Assembly: GCF_007655135.1 (NCBI RefSeq)
Contig: NC_045133.1
Location: 4,936,376 to 5,000,375, forward strand
Direction of reading: 5' to 3'
DNA length: 64,000 nt
From: Punica granatum
Taxonomy: Eukaryota > Streptophyta > Magnoliopsida > Myrtales > Lythraceae
Part shown: positions 21,292 through 32,498 of the stretch, in pieces
Position numbering within the stretch: position 1 is the stretch's first letter
Layout of the letters: each line of letters opens with the position of its first letter
Translations under genes and position numbers: made by a program
Notes under the pieces: model-generated
What the model was told of the DNA's origin: nothing
The model's input: the letters and a program-made list of their open reading frames with translations, nothing else
The model's database searches: none

Positions 21292-23207
21292 ATGGCAGGA
21301 GGAGGTTTCGCTACTCATGGCCGGCCCTCGGGGAACTACGAAGGGGGTGTCACTGCTTTCGTCGTGATCACTTGCATGGTGGCTGCTATGGGAGGTCTCC
21401 TGTTCGGGTACGACCTCGGCATTTCAGGTCAGTCTGGTGCTCTCCTGCGCATGCCGAATAACTATCTTTCGACTTGTTGAAAAGAAGTTATGTAGTGTTG
21501 CCGATACATGGGGAAGAATGTCTAGTTTCCCGTTCGTGAATTATGAGATGATATCATGTCTTCTTCTCGATCCTAATTCATGTCGCTTTTACACCAATTT
21601 TTGCAGGCGGGGTGACCTCGATGGATGACTTCTTGGAGAAATTCTTCCCTTCCGTCTACCATAAATCGAAGGACGGGACGGCACGTGACAAGAACGAGTA
21701 CTGCAAGTATGACAACCACTTACTCACGCTGTTCACATCGTCCCTCTACCTCGCAGCACTTGTGGCTTCCTTCTTCGCCTCGGCGATCACCCGTGCATCT
21801 GGTCGAAAGGTTTCCATGTTCATTGGAGGTTTGGCCTTTCTCATTGGTGCAATCCTCAACGGCATCGCTGTGAACATCACAATGCTCATCATTGGCCGTC
21901 TATTGCTCGGTGTCGGCGTCGGCTTCGCCAATCAGGTACATATCATAACGTCGCTCAAAACAGTGCTTTGTGGATGGAATTAAAGAAGTGGCCAAATGTT
22001 CATAATTTAAATTGAACTGCAGTCGGTTCCAGTCTACCTATCCGAAATGGCGCCGGCAAAAATCAGAGGAGCTCTAAACATCGGGTTCCAGATGGCCATA
22101 ACAGTCGGCATTCTCGTTGCCAATTTTGTCAACTACGGAACTGCTGAGATCAAAGGTGGATGGGGTTGGAGAGTTTCGTTGGCTCTCGCGGCAGTCCCTG
22201 CTGTATTGATGACAGTCGGATCTCTCTTCCTACCGGACACTCCCAATTCGATCATCGAGAGAGGCCACCACGAGGAGGCGAGGAGAATGTTGCAGAAGGT
22301 CCGTGGCACTGAGAATGTCGACCATGAGTTCCGGGATTTGGTCGCGGCGAGCGAAGCTGCAAAGAGTGTCGATAATCCGTGGAAAAACATAAAGCAACGC
22401 AGATACAGGCCTCAGCTTGTCATCTGCTCCTTCATCCCATTCTTCCAGCAACTCACCGGCATAAACGTCATAATGTTCTACGCCCCGGTTCTCTTCAAGA
22501 CTCTGGGCTTCGGCGACAAGGCCTCCCTCATGTCTGCAGCCATCAGTGGAGTCGTCAACGTTGTTGCCACGTTTGTTTCGGTTTTCTCGGTCGACAAATA
22601 CGGAAGGAGAGCGTTGTTCCTCGAAGGTGGAATCCAGATGATCATTTGTCAGGTACGACATTATAAATCAAAAGAATGTTCTACGTTGCAGTAACAAAGT
22701 AAGCATGATCTTGGTAACAATGGTTCGATGTGTCTTGTCATTCTATAGATTGCTGTCGGAGCCATGATCGGCTTCCGGTTTGGAGTCACCGGGGAAGGAT
22801 CCTTCTCGAAGCTTGAGGCCAATTTTCTGCTGTTCCTAATCTGCGCTTACGTCGCGGCTTTCGCATGGTCCTGGGGCCCACTTGGGTGGCTGGTGCCAAG
22901 CGAGATCTGCCCTCTCGAGGTACGATCCGCTGGGCAGGCCATCAACGTGTCCGTCAACATGTTCTTCACCTTCATCATCGCGCAGGGCTTCCTCTCCATG
23001 CTCTGCCACATGAAGTTCGGGCTCTTCTTCTTCTTCGCCGGTTTCGTGATCCTGATGACCATCTTCGTGTTCCTATTCGTGCCCGAGACGAAGAACGTCC
23101 CGATCGAAGAGATGGGCAGAGTCATGAAGGCGCACTGGTTCTGGGGCAAGTACATCCCCGATGAAGCTGTCATTGGAGATGCTGATGATAACCATTACAC
23201 TGCTTAA
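21292..23207 (+). CDS. Sugar transport protein, STP family (hexose/H+ symporter)
   Basis: Twelve-helix major facilitator of the monosaccharide transporter family that imports hexoses with protons across the plasma membrane. Four exons, 21292-21427, 21607-21935, 22023-22652 and 22749-23207, join in frame to 517 residues. Family signatures are [18 protein letters not shown] (proton-coupling Asp41), [56 protein letters not shown] and [11 protein letters not shown]. Cys78 (EYCKYD) and Cys451 (MLCHMKFG) match the two cysteines that lock the extracellular lid domain in Arabidopsis STP10. The closest subgroup by eye is STP9/STP10/STP11, which includes pollen-expressed members. The start MAGGGF is the family start. 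Confidence 0.95.
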
Positions 23208-24922
23208 TCTTGCAACACCACAGACAAAAGAAAAATGCATTGCTCATAAATAAATCTCATATCACCCTTTACGCCGAGGGCGACGATTGATCTGGTGAAG
23301 AAGTTAAGACCATTTGACAAAATTGTGCATGCATAATTTTTTTTTTCTCGGTGGATTTGTGCATTTATAATTGGAACTTGTATTTTCATATAGACCATCA
23401 CATACATTGGAACATTTTCTTTTCAAACCATATTTATAATGTTTTCAATTCGACTAGAGTTTATGGTAGCGTTTACGATATTCTCAAAAACTTGAAACTG
23501 CGATCGATAACATTCTTAGCCCGAAACTATACGCATCTTAATGAGCACCTCAGTCATATGCTAAACCATTGACAAAGACCATAATACATCACTTTCAAAT
23601 TATACAATGGCATGTACAAAAGATCTAAAGATACATTAATATATATACACGCAAATTCTAAAATTTGTTATATTTTCTAAATCCCTCTGATCTTATAATA
23701 CAAATATAAGCGTTGCCTTGACCCCTATATTACTCTTCAACCATTTTAACCCCATGAAATTAACCATCAGTTTCTCTGATTGAATCCACTCCAAGCCCTA
23801 ACCCTACCTTTCCATCCCTTTCAAAATCCAGCCAAAAGCCAAAGCTTCATGGCCTGGCAAGAAATTGTGAAAGACAAGTTATGAAGATCTTTTATTGAGG
23901 TTGGAATTCATTGTCTTTAATAATTTATGTAAAAACGAATGCCGCAGATCTAAATTCTCTTTATTTTTGTACTAGCATGTTTTTATTTTCTATAACTTAT
24001 CAGACATCAATACAATAGTAGTTCTCTAATTTTTCTTTGGCAAATCCTACATAACTTCTTGATTGTGTTGACGCGATATATAACGTGCGACTCCACATAG
24101 GACTTAACAACCTCCAATGGTTCCCTAGTACGAATGCCCCTCTCGCACTAGCCACTAGCAATAGCATGGTCTATACGCTCCTGTAACACATGACTCGCGA
24201 CAACTTCAATTTTGACGCGATGGCCTGTAACCTTTATGGATCGCTTTCTCTTATAATACAAGAAGAAAAATCCTTTAATACGACATATGACTTAACAAGT
24301 AACATCGTCGATTAACTTCGTACCAAGAAACAAATGTTCCACTTGCACTACCAACTAGCATGGCCTAATTACTCCTCCGACATATGATTACCCCTTTATT
24401 ATCTCCATTTCCATGCTTTTACGCCTCCTGTTCTGTACTCTCTGACTCATTCCTAATTACACTTTATTATCTCCAAATTACTTTCCATCCCTAATTCACT
24501 TTTAAGTAAAGCAAACCATAAAAATCTTTACTTTTGCTCCTCGCACTTTACTTATCCCCAAAACCCCATTACTATTCTCTGCAGGGAAAAAGAATCTGGA
24601 GGGTTTCTTTCTCCAAAGGAGTGCCTTTTTCCCCAGCTCCTCCGTTTCCTACTTGATCAGATCTAATGTCTCTCTCGTAATAATTCTCTGGGGAGACAAC
24701 ATCGGACGGTGTTTCTGCGGAGTGGGTTCTTGCCCTTTTCGTGAAATGAGATCCCATCGCTGAGAGACGGGTCTGTTTAAGGAAGATTTTCTTCATGTAT
24801 GAAGCGAAAAATCGGTTCTTGCTCATTGTTTTGGGACATCCTCCCATGAGAATCGGGACCCGCCTGGTAAAGATCCTTTCTCGTGAGGGGTGCTGACTGT
24901 TTGGACAGTTGGGTCATTGAAG
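23208..24922. other. Intergenic region between STP and the BAP31-like gene
   Basis: AT-rich, without a supported gene. Two segments (about 24100-24180 and 24285-24375) share a loose order of words such as GACTTAACAA, GTAC(G/C)AA, TTGCACTA and AGCATGGCCT/AGCATGGTCT, hinting at a very old local duplication. The pyrimidine-rich stretch 24540-24900 is probably promoter and 5' UTR of the next gene. Confidence 0.4.
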
Positions 24923-26725
24923 ATGATTCAGCTTCTCTTCTTTGTTCTCTTCGTTGAGGGAGCTCTTGCTTTCCTTCTGCTGGTCAAGATTGGTCCGCTG
25001 AGGGATCTCGTGATAAAGAGCTTGGATCAGCTGAAGATGGGGAAGGGCCCTGCTACTGTTAAGACCATAGCCGGGACCATGTCCGTGATCCTGCTCTCGA
25101 GCCTCATGAGCATTGTCAAGATCCAGAACAAGGGTGCTAAGCTTGGAACCATGTCTCCCATGGACCAGGTCCTGTGGAGGACCCACCTGCTCGAAGCTTC
25201 ACTCATGGGTCTGCCCTTCTTCTTATTCCTCTTCAGTCTTGTACCTTTATGTGTGTGCTGTAGTTTGGTGATTGATGGGAGAATGTACTTTGCTGGCGGA
25301 CTGGACTTAGTGGTCGAACCGAGACTCTGGACTGTTCGAATATGTAGAGCACAGGGGTTATATTAGGTGCTTTAGAGTTGGCCATGAATATTAATTAGCT
25401 GTTAGATTCTCAGTTAGACTGACATATTGTATTAATATTTATTTGGGATATTAATTTGGGAGCTGAAGTCTAACTTAATAAGAAGAAAAGGTGTTTCAAT
25501 AGCTATAAATGAATTAGTGTGCGAATTGTCAGTTAAGGTGATATTAGTTATGAAATGTTAATTGGCATCTGCAACTGCAATTTTGAGCTGTGAATCTCTC
25601 TAGCAATCAAGGTTTGTGGTAGAAAATTGAGAGGAAGCTCTTTTATTTCTTTGTAATGAGTGGATGTGCTTGGAGTCTTCCATGTACTTTGCTTGCGAAT
25701 AGGTGATTAAGAAGGCAAGGCATGGCTTGTGCTTAGCTTGATGAGAATTTTTTGACATCTGTTATACCGATGCACTGACCATTTCAGATAGAATCTGTTT
25801 AAAAATTTTGCACTTTTATGTTTCTTTTTATTCATTGCAAAAGGGGAAAAGAGAAACGGTACACAACTGAAAGAAGGCATAAGGGACCCCAATTGAATTT
25901 TTTGTGAAAGGATCATCCCAGCTTTCACGATATTCAGCTTAAATTTCTGTTCCTGTGAAGATTGATTTATCTTCATCGTATATCTGTTTTTTAAGTATGC
26001 ATTAACACATTGAGAGCATTTGTTGCATTAACTCACATTGCTCTTACTTCTTTCTCATCTTGCAAAAATGAATGACATATCAGTCCTTGAGCGATTATAG
26101 AAGAGACTGCTGTGTTTTTCGTTAAACAACGTCTGATGAGTTATGAGGTGCATTACCCCGATAATAGTTCGAAGTCTTCTTCAGAGTAGATCAAAGACAC
26201 TTTGGTCGTTCTTGGCATTATAGGCTAAATTTTCTGGTGATTCTGTTAATATAACAGTATCCTTATCTGCTTTCTTCTCTTGTTGAGTGTTTCATTTATC
26301 CCAAGTACGGAATTATAAATCAGTAACTTATTTTCTAACAATTCAATCATGTCATTGCAGGTTTCACTTTGTTTCTCGGGTTCATAATTGACCGAATGCA
26401 CCATTATCTTCAAAAGCTTCGTAGACTCAGGAACAATGCTGGAGCGTCCAAAGATGAAGTGGAGAAGCTCCAGAAGGAACGGTCGGAGCTCAAGGAGAAG
26501 GAAGGGAAGACCTCCAAGGAAGTCAAGCAGCTCCAAGAAGAAATCTCTAAATTGTTGGAGAATTTGAAGAAGCTGAAGTCTGAAAATGAAGAGAAAGATA
26601 AGAAAGTTGAAACTGCTGAAGCTCATGTTGTCGCCCTTCAAAAACAATCTGCTGAGCTACTTCTCGAGTATGACCGCTTACTAGAAGAAAACCAGAATCT
26701 TCAATCTCTAGGACATAGGACCTGA
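24923..26725 (+). CDS. BAP31/BAP29-like endoplasmic reticulum membrane protein
   Basis: Two exons, 24923-25208 and 26361-26725, give 216 residues in frame (the junction completes a Gly codon at LLEASLMG/FTLFLGF). The N-terminal half holds three hydrophobic segments (about 1-22, 43-62, 95-112) and the C-terminal half (about 120-212) is a charged heptad-rich coiled coil. This is the BAP31 architecture: an ER membrane protein thought to act in export and quality control of membrane proteins. MIQLLFFVLFVEGALAFLLLV is the usual plant N-terminus, so the ATG at 24923 is preferred over an in-frame alternative at 24890. The C-terminus is LGHRT, with no dilysine ER-retrieval signal such as that of animal BAP31. 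Confidence 0.92.
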
Positions 26726-27917
26726 GATGCATTCCGAGAAAGAAAATAGTTCAGAACCGGGAATTATTTTTCATCACCTTTGACATCGATCAAACATCTT
26801 CTGCAGTGAAAAAATACCTGTGCTACGGTGTTGGTTGGCAAGAGAAAAGATAGGTTATGAGTTTACTTGGCAACTTAAGTAGTCGAGTTTTTGTACTCTT
26901 CAAGATTGGAATCTAGAGCTCTAGTTCTGTCGGATTTGTCGTTCGGCTTAAGGCTCTTTTCACTCCTTGTCCCTTAGTTTTATCTTTTTCTCAATAGGAT
27001 AGATGTCTTTAACATTGGTTGGTTTAGATCTGCTGCCATTATCAAACAGTTGTTTCAATTGAAGGGCTGTGCCATCTAGTTATGGGTCTTGCAATGTTAT
27101 ACCGAGTTCCTGCTGAAACCGAAGCAGTGTATCATTGGATTTATACAAACTTCTTATTCGGTTTCTCAAACTAACATCTTCTCATTGAAAGCTGATAGAA
27201 CGCGTTGTTTCACGATATATTCTACGGGCACTATTGTATGGGATTGGTTTTCTTGAAGCTTTTACTTGCCTTTCACCTCTCACAACCATTTCCTCGTCCA
27301 ATGTAACGGTCTATGCAAAGCAGATGAATCGGGGCAGCCCCTGAATGCTATCGGACCCATATGGAATTCGTATTGATCAATGGCCGTGAATGATTGGGCC
27401 ATGCTAGAATTTATCAAATGTTCATGGTCTGTTGTGCCTAAATCTGTATGATTATTGTTAGGTTGTTGGCAAAACCTCTCTTTGACACGATACATTTTCA
27501 ATATGACGACTTCTGGCCATGAATTCGCTTCCCAGAACAACGATGATCGCCCTTTTTTCGCCAATAAAAAGGTTCCTCTAATCCCAGCACAGAATTATGT
27601 TCTGTTCCCGTGTTTATGGCTTTTCCGCGTGTTCAACTGAAAGGAATGCCATTTCCGCCCTATCATCGTCTTGTTTCCACGCATCTCAATTTTCCCCAAG
27701 ATTTGTCAGTCCCCTTGAAGCCTGGGGTAAGTTGCTATCCGAAAACTGCAACCACCCGTCCTTTTGATTCAGAATCTAGCTCCTTCAGTCGACCTGAATT
27801 CTTGGCTTTCCCATGTTGATTAAAAGATCTAGATCCTCCCGATGCATTTCCAAATACGCAGGGGATTGTGGACATTTCATGGCTGCTGCATTCAGATTTT
27901 CCTTTCTGGTTGAAAGA
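26726..27917. other. Convergent 3' flanks of the BAP31-like gene and the PPR gene
   Basis: The genes face each other across about 1.2 kb. The sequence probably contains both 3' UTRs. Short open frames here (61-94 codons) resemble no known family. Confidence 0.45.
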
Positions 27918-29729
27918 TTACTCAGTGGAAAGCTCGGGAATTGAATCCTCCGCCACTTCTCTTATCTCTCGACCCAATAGATCCAAGACTTGCTCAATAA
28001 CTCCATGCTGATCATGGCTGTTATCTTCCTTGATAAATGCCTGAAACCTTCCATTCACATCCACTACACTATTCCCCGGGACTTTCTTCACCAGTGACTC
28101 TTTCATCATCTTCCTCACCCGGGACACTTCGAACCACTTCTTCTCCTTGGCAAAGAAGTTTGAAACTAAAGAGTAGATTCCTGAGTCATCAGGGTTGAGC
28201 TTGAGGATGTTATTCACCGCCACCTCCCCAATCAAGAACTCCCCGTGATTATAGCAACCTGACAAGAGAGCAACCCAGACAGCAAGTCCTGGTTCTGTAT
28301 CCATTGAGTTTATCATGTGCAGAGCTTCTTTGACTTTGCCTGCACGAGCCAGGAGATCGACTATACAGGCACAATGCTTCTCGGCTGGTTTAATTTTGTA
28401 TTTAGCTGTCATGAGATCAAACCAGCATCGACCTTCCTCCACTAGGCCTGAGTGGCTCAGGGCTGAGAGGAGCGAAGAGAAGGTTATGTGATCAGGTTTT
28501 TGATTGGTTTCAATCATTTGAAGGAAGACTGATAAGGCCTCCTTCCCAAGCCCATGGGTCCCATAGCTGGAGATCATAGCATTCCATGAGACGGGGTCCC
28601 TGAAGATCATCCGATCAAAGAGAGCACGGGCAGAGACGAGGGCTCCGCACTTTGAGTAGAAATCGATCAGTGCTGTCCCCACAATTTGGTCAAAGTCAAC
28701 TCTCCTCAAAATGTACCCGTGCACCGATCTGCCCAGTCTCAGCAGTCCGTCTTGGGAGCATGCTGAGAGAGCGCTCACGAGGGAAGCTGAGTTGGGCGCG
28801 AGTCCAGCACTCTGCATTTCTATGAAAGATTCAAGGGCATTTCGGGTGAAGCCATTCTGGGCAAAGCCCGAGATGAGGGCAGCCCAAGAGATGGGGTTAT
28901 TTCTGTTAGGCGTGTTCCTAAACACGTAAGAAGCGAGATCCAATCGACCATGCTTGGCGTACATATCAATGAGTCCTGTCTGAATCTGAAGTACAGTGCT
29001 CGCAGGGACCACTCTGCGGATGAGATGACCATGGACCGAGAGGCCTGGCTTCAGTACCCTGAGGCCCGAGCAGGCCCGGATCAGACCCACCATAACAACA
29101 CCATCTCCTTCGATCCCTTCCCTTCGCATTCTCTGGTACATCATGAGTGCTTCCTTGGACTTCCCGCTTTGCGCAAACCCCGTGACCATGGTCGTCCAAC
29201 AAACCACGTCCCGTCTCGGCATCTTCTCGAAGAGCACTGAAGCCCGATCCATCATCCCCATCTTCACATACATGTTCAGAACCGAGGACCCAACAAAGAC
29301 ATCAGTCTCGTACCCACATTCTACCGCTCTCCTTCGAACTTCCTCTCCTGTTTCCAAATCATTCAGGGCAGTGCAGGCCTTGATTGCAACCGCGAAGGTC
29401 GAGCTGTCGGGCCTGACTCCTTCCGACACCATCCGACGATAGAGACCCAACACTTGCTCTGGGTAAGCTCTCCTGGAATGTGCAGCGATCAGGGCGTTCC
29501 ATGAATCCACACCTCTGCAAGGCATTTCATCGAACACTCGGTGGGCCAAGGCAATATCCCCGACCCGGACATAGGATGCAACGAGGCAGCCACCGAAGCT
29601 ACTGCTGCTGCTGGGAGTGAAGAGACCATTGAGGATGATGAGGGCGTGGATTTGGGCAACGGAGGTTCTGTGTTTGCAGGCGATGAGGAGGCGTTTAAGG
29701 GCCTTTGGAGATGGAAGAGAGCCCATCAA
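27918..29729 (-). CDS. PLS-class pentatricopeptide repeat protein, E/E+ type
   Basis: Single-exon 603-residue protein. PPR proteins bind organellar RNA, one repeat per base, and act in editing, splicing or stability. Tandem repeats fill most of the protein, with characteristic ends such as RVFDEMPCRGVDSWNALIAAH, VLFEKMPRRDVVCWTTMVTGF, LIDMYAKHGRLDLASYVF and LFDRMIFRDPVSWNAMISSYG. The C-terminus has the E and E+ extension (EPGLAVWVALLSGC, VRKMMKESLVKKVPGNS, FIKEDNSH) but no DYW deaminase. Such proteins usually need a partner for C-to-U editing. Of the Arabidopsis proteins I remember, At3g25060 (predicted mitochondrial) is the closest in type and also sits near RIN4. The targeting peptide is not obvious by eye. 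Confidence 0.94.
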   Translation of the reverse strand: MMGSLPSPKALKRLLIACKHRTSVAQIHALIILNGLFTPSSSSSFGGCLVASYVRVGDIALAHRVFDEMPCRGVDSWNALIAAHSRRAYPEQVLGLYRRMVSEGVRPDSSTFAVAIKACTALNDLETGEEVRRRAVECGYETDVFVGSSVLNMYVKMGMMDRASVLFEKMPRRDVVCWTTMVTGFAQSGKSKEALMMYQRMRREGIEGDGVVMVGLIRACSGLRVLKPGLSVHGHLIRRVVPASTVLQIQTGLIDMYAKHGRLDLASYVFRNTPNRNNPISWAALISGFAQNGFTRNALESFIEMQSAGLAPNSASLVSALSACSQDGLLRLGRSVHGYILRRVDFDQIVGTALIDFYSKCGALVSARALFDRMIFRDPVSWNAMISSYGTHGLGKEALSVFLQMIETNQKPDHITFSSLLSALSHSGLVEEGRCWFDLMTAKYKIKPAEKHCACIVDLLARAGKVKEALHMINSMDTEPGLAVWVALLSGCYNHGEFLIGEVAVNNILKLNPDDSGIYSLVSNFFAKEKKWFEVSRVRKMMKESLVKKVPGNSVVDVNGRFQAFIKEDNSHDQHGVIEQVLDLLGREIREVAEDSIPELSTE

Positions 29730-30424
29730 AGCTGAAGCTTCAGCTGATTTGTGCGGTTACCCATTTAGGCGCCAAGGAAGAAAGTGGTAGCTAACCAAAC
29801 CAAGCACATGGTAATTATTGGAAACCTTAACCTACTATTATTAGTAAGTTGCCGGAATAGGAAAGGAGCGTCTTTCTCGAACATGGTCTCGACTTGGTTT
29901 GAGTTCCCGAGAGGTAATGCATAGGACTTAGTGGTGCCCAGCATTATGATGGTAGGTTCGAGTTTATTAACGTAATTGAGTGTATTATGAAATAGCTCGT
30001 GCTGTGACAATACGATATGGAAAAGTGAAAATTTTGCATGATCCAAGTCATGGCTCGCTGGAGCTGATCCATGTCTATGTGAATCTGAAATATATTACGG
30101 GAGGAATGTTTGTGATGAGCACGACGAGGATCCGACAATAGGCCAGTTTCTTATCTAATTGGCTGCATAATTCTTTGAACAGTGGATCTTAGACATTCTT
30201 ATGCAACCGAGTTCATCTTTTTCTCTAGGTTTGTGGTGAACTGTATTTTCCATCTTATTATCAATCAGAAAAATCACATATAGAAAAATCATGTATAACA
30301 ATTTATGTGATACTATACCTTCTTGCTACTTAATTAGCAATGTTATACATGGTTGTGTGTGCGCAAGAACCAATTCAAGAATACTAGCTCAAATAAACGA
30401 AGATTGTATTTAATTGGAGAAAGG

Positions 30425-30515
30425 AATATTCGTGCAGTGGCATAATGCGTTAACTTGAAACCAAGAGATTCCGAATTCGATCATCGCCAATGAAATTTAT
30501 GTGACCATTTATTTT
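30425..30515 (+). mobile_element. Possible tRNA-derived SINE head
   Basis: GTGGCATAATGCG followed about 30 bases later by TTCCGAATTCGATC looks like RNA polymerase III A-box and B-box remnants, then an AT-rich tail with TTTATTTTATTTTATTT. The match to the box consensus is imperfect and no target duplication was found. Confidence 0.25.
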
Positions 30516-30639
30516 ATTTTATTTGCAATATTTATACTGGGTAGTGGGTCCACGAACCGTCCTTATGATCGATAAAAACCTCAATTAATTAATGAAGGCT
30601 TCATCAATTAAACGTAATCAAAATCTAGCAATGAAACTC

Positions 30640-30755
30640 AAACTTTAATTTTCCATAGTTAAGTCTCCTCTCTCTAACTCCCCACAAAAGAGAGAACGTT
30701 TTCATTACATCAAATCTCATTTTGTCACATAAATATGGGACAAATCCAGTAACTA
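30640..30755 (+). repeat. Second copy of the BAHD gene promoter
   Basis: This stretch aligns in order with 32300-32445 just upstream of the BAHD start: TAATTTTCCAT, (A/C)GTCTCC, TCTCCAACTCCC versus TCTCTAACTCCC, AACGTTTTCA, CAAATCTCA and the TATA region followed by ATGGGAC. The downstream copy has about 28 extra bases. No acyltransferase coding sequence follows it. Confidence 0.75.
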
Positions 30756-32423
30756 TATATAGTGAATATAGAAATGAAAAATATTCGAATAAAGTTACTT
30801 CTTTTTTCGAAGCATAGCATAAAACAATAATTTTCTAAATGTCTAATGAAAATAGCTCATAACGTGACAAGAGTGATTGTAGTATGAGACACAAAATAAT
30901 GTCATATGGTGAGACATTAATTCTATCTATTAGATATTCTAACATGAAATCTTGGTCATTCATAATTTACATATTTTGCCCCTCAAATTGTAGTCCTTCA
31001 ACTATTTATTTAGCAATTTTTGCCCACAATAATTTTTACTCGTCCCTCACTCATTCGACACGTGGCCCAATTACACTATCACACTTGTCCATATGCGAGA
31101 CAAATTGTAATTGGATAATGGACAAAACCCGATCCTAATTCATTTGCCTAATGCCGAATCAATAGTCTGATGTTACAAATATGATTTAATCTTATTTATT
31201 CAACCGGTTTGTTCGTTTTTTCATTGGTTCATTCTATATTTTTTAACCTTTTTTTTTCAGTTTTTCATTGGTTCATTCTATCGTTTTCAATTCCGATCAC
31301 CACGTTCGATCATCATCTAGTAATTGATGCAAAGATTTCGGCCTTTTTGATCATCAAATTGTTTCCACAAACAATCGTTTTTCGCATTTTTTTGTACCTA
31401 GTTGAAAATTTTGTTCACTGGAATTGAAACTTTAACCCCCTCATACATTTCGCGAGACTTTCAATATGAAAAGAGTCCCCTACTGAACATTCTGCCGCGA
31501 CGACGGGAAACTAGTTTCGATTACGATGGCCAATTCTTATCGACATGTTTTGCTTCACTTCGTCAAATCACCCCATAGCTCAAGGCTTCCCGTAGTATTC
31601 TCGGAGATTTCGTTGGAGGCCAGCCATGTTGATCTTTCTCATTTTTTTTCCAAGCATCCGATCAGTTCTTCTTTTTGGTAACGATAATTTTCTTATGTTA
31701 TTCCCTGATATTGAGAGATATTTTGCAATTTTTTTCCGGTAATGATTGTTTCCAAGGATATTTCGTTCGTTAATTGAGTTAATTTGTCTTTCTAAAAATG
31801 TTTTGTATTATTAGTTCTAGCTAATTGTCTTGTCTGCTAAAGCTCATTTGTGCTACAACAGTTTTAAGAATATAAATTTCTTTAGGAGAGGAAACAAAAG
31901 TATCAGTGAAGAGAACCCTAATAAAAAGTAATAATTTCATATATTTATATATTGATTTACGCCAATTTTATAATTCACTTAAGCAAATTTAACTAAAGGG
32001 ATAACAACGAGTAATTGTTAAAGATTTCTATCAATAATGATTTTGATCGATTGAATGACTTGCTAAGGTCGACCTTCATATTCTATTCTTATTTATAGTC
32101 TCGGTCGTGGATGAATGCAGCAATGATGCCGACCATTTGATAGAAAAAAAAAATTTTTTGAAACATACCTAAATTTTATTTTGTTTTTTTGGATTGGCTC
32201 AAACTAATTGTCAACGGATGTGCACGTGTAGAAGGAAGAAACAAGAATAGTAGTTTTGATAAATGATAATTACATTAATTGGTCAAACCTATTGACTAAA
32301 ACTCCAACTGATATAATTTTCCATCGTCAGGTCTCCATTCTCCAACTCCCAGTAAAAAAAGAAAACGTTTTCACTTCATAAATTCAATTTATTATAGTCA
32401 ATTAGTCAAATCTCAGTTCATCA

Positions 32424-32430
32424 TATAAAA
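32424..32430 (+). promoter_or_regulatory. TATA box of the BAHD gene
   Basis: TATAAAA lies 69 bases before the ATG, a fitting distance for a short 5' UTR. At the matching place in the upstream promoter copy the motif has changed to ATAAATAT. Confidence 0.55.
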
Positions 32431-32498
32431 TGGGACGAACCCACTGTTTCTTTCAAATTTTCTAGGACTGATTTATTCGAACTTACTGAAAAGAGAAA

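Larger units (their letters stand above)
29730..32498. other. Intergenic region between the PPR gene and the BAHD gene
   Basis: Very AT-rich. It holds a SINE-like patch (30425-30515), a copy of the downstream BAHD promoter (30640-30755) and a 21-base direct repeat, TTTTTCATTGGTTCATTCTA, at about 31217 and 31262. No gene is supported. Confidence 0.5.

Noticed and set aside
22230..22661. Antisense ORF of 143 codons in the STP gene
   Set aside because: Shadow of the transporter exon.
27610..27819. ORF of 69 codons beginning MFMAFPRVQL
   Set aside because: Lies in the 3' flank between converging genes; not family-like.
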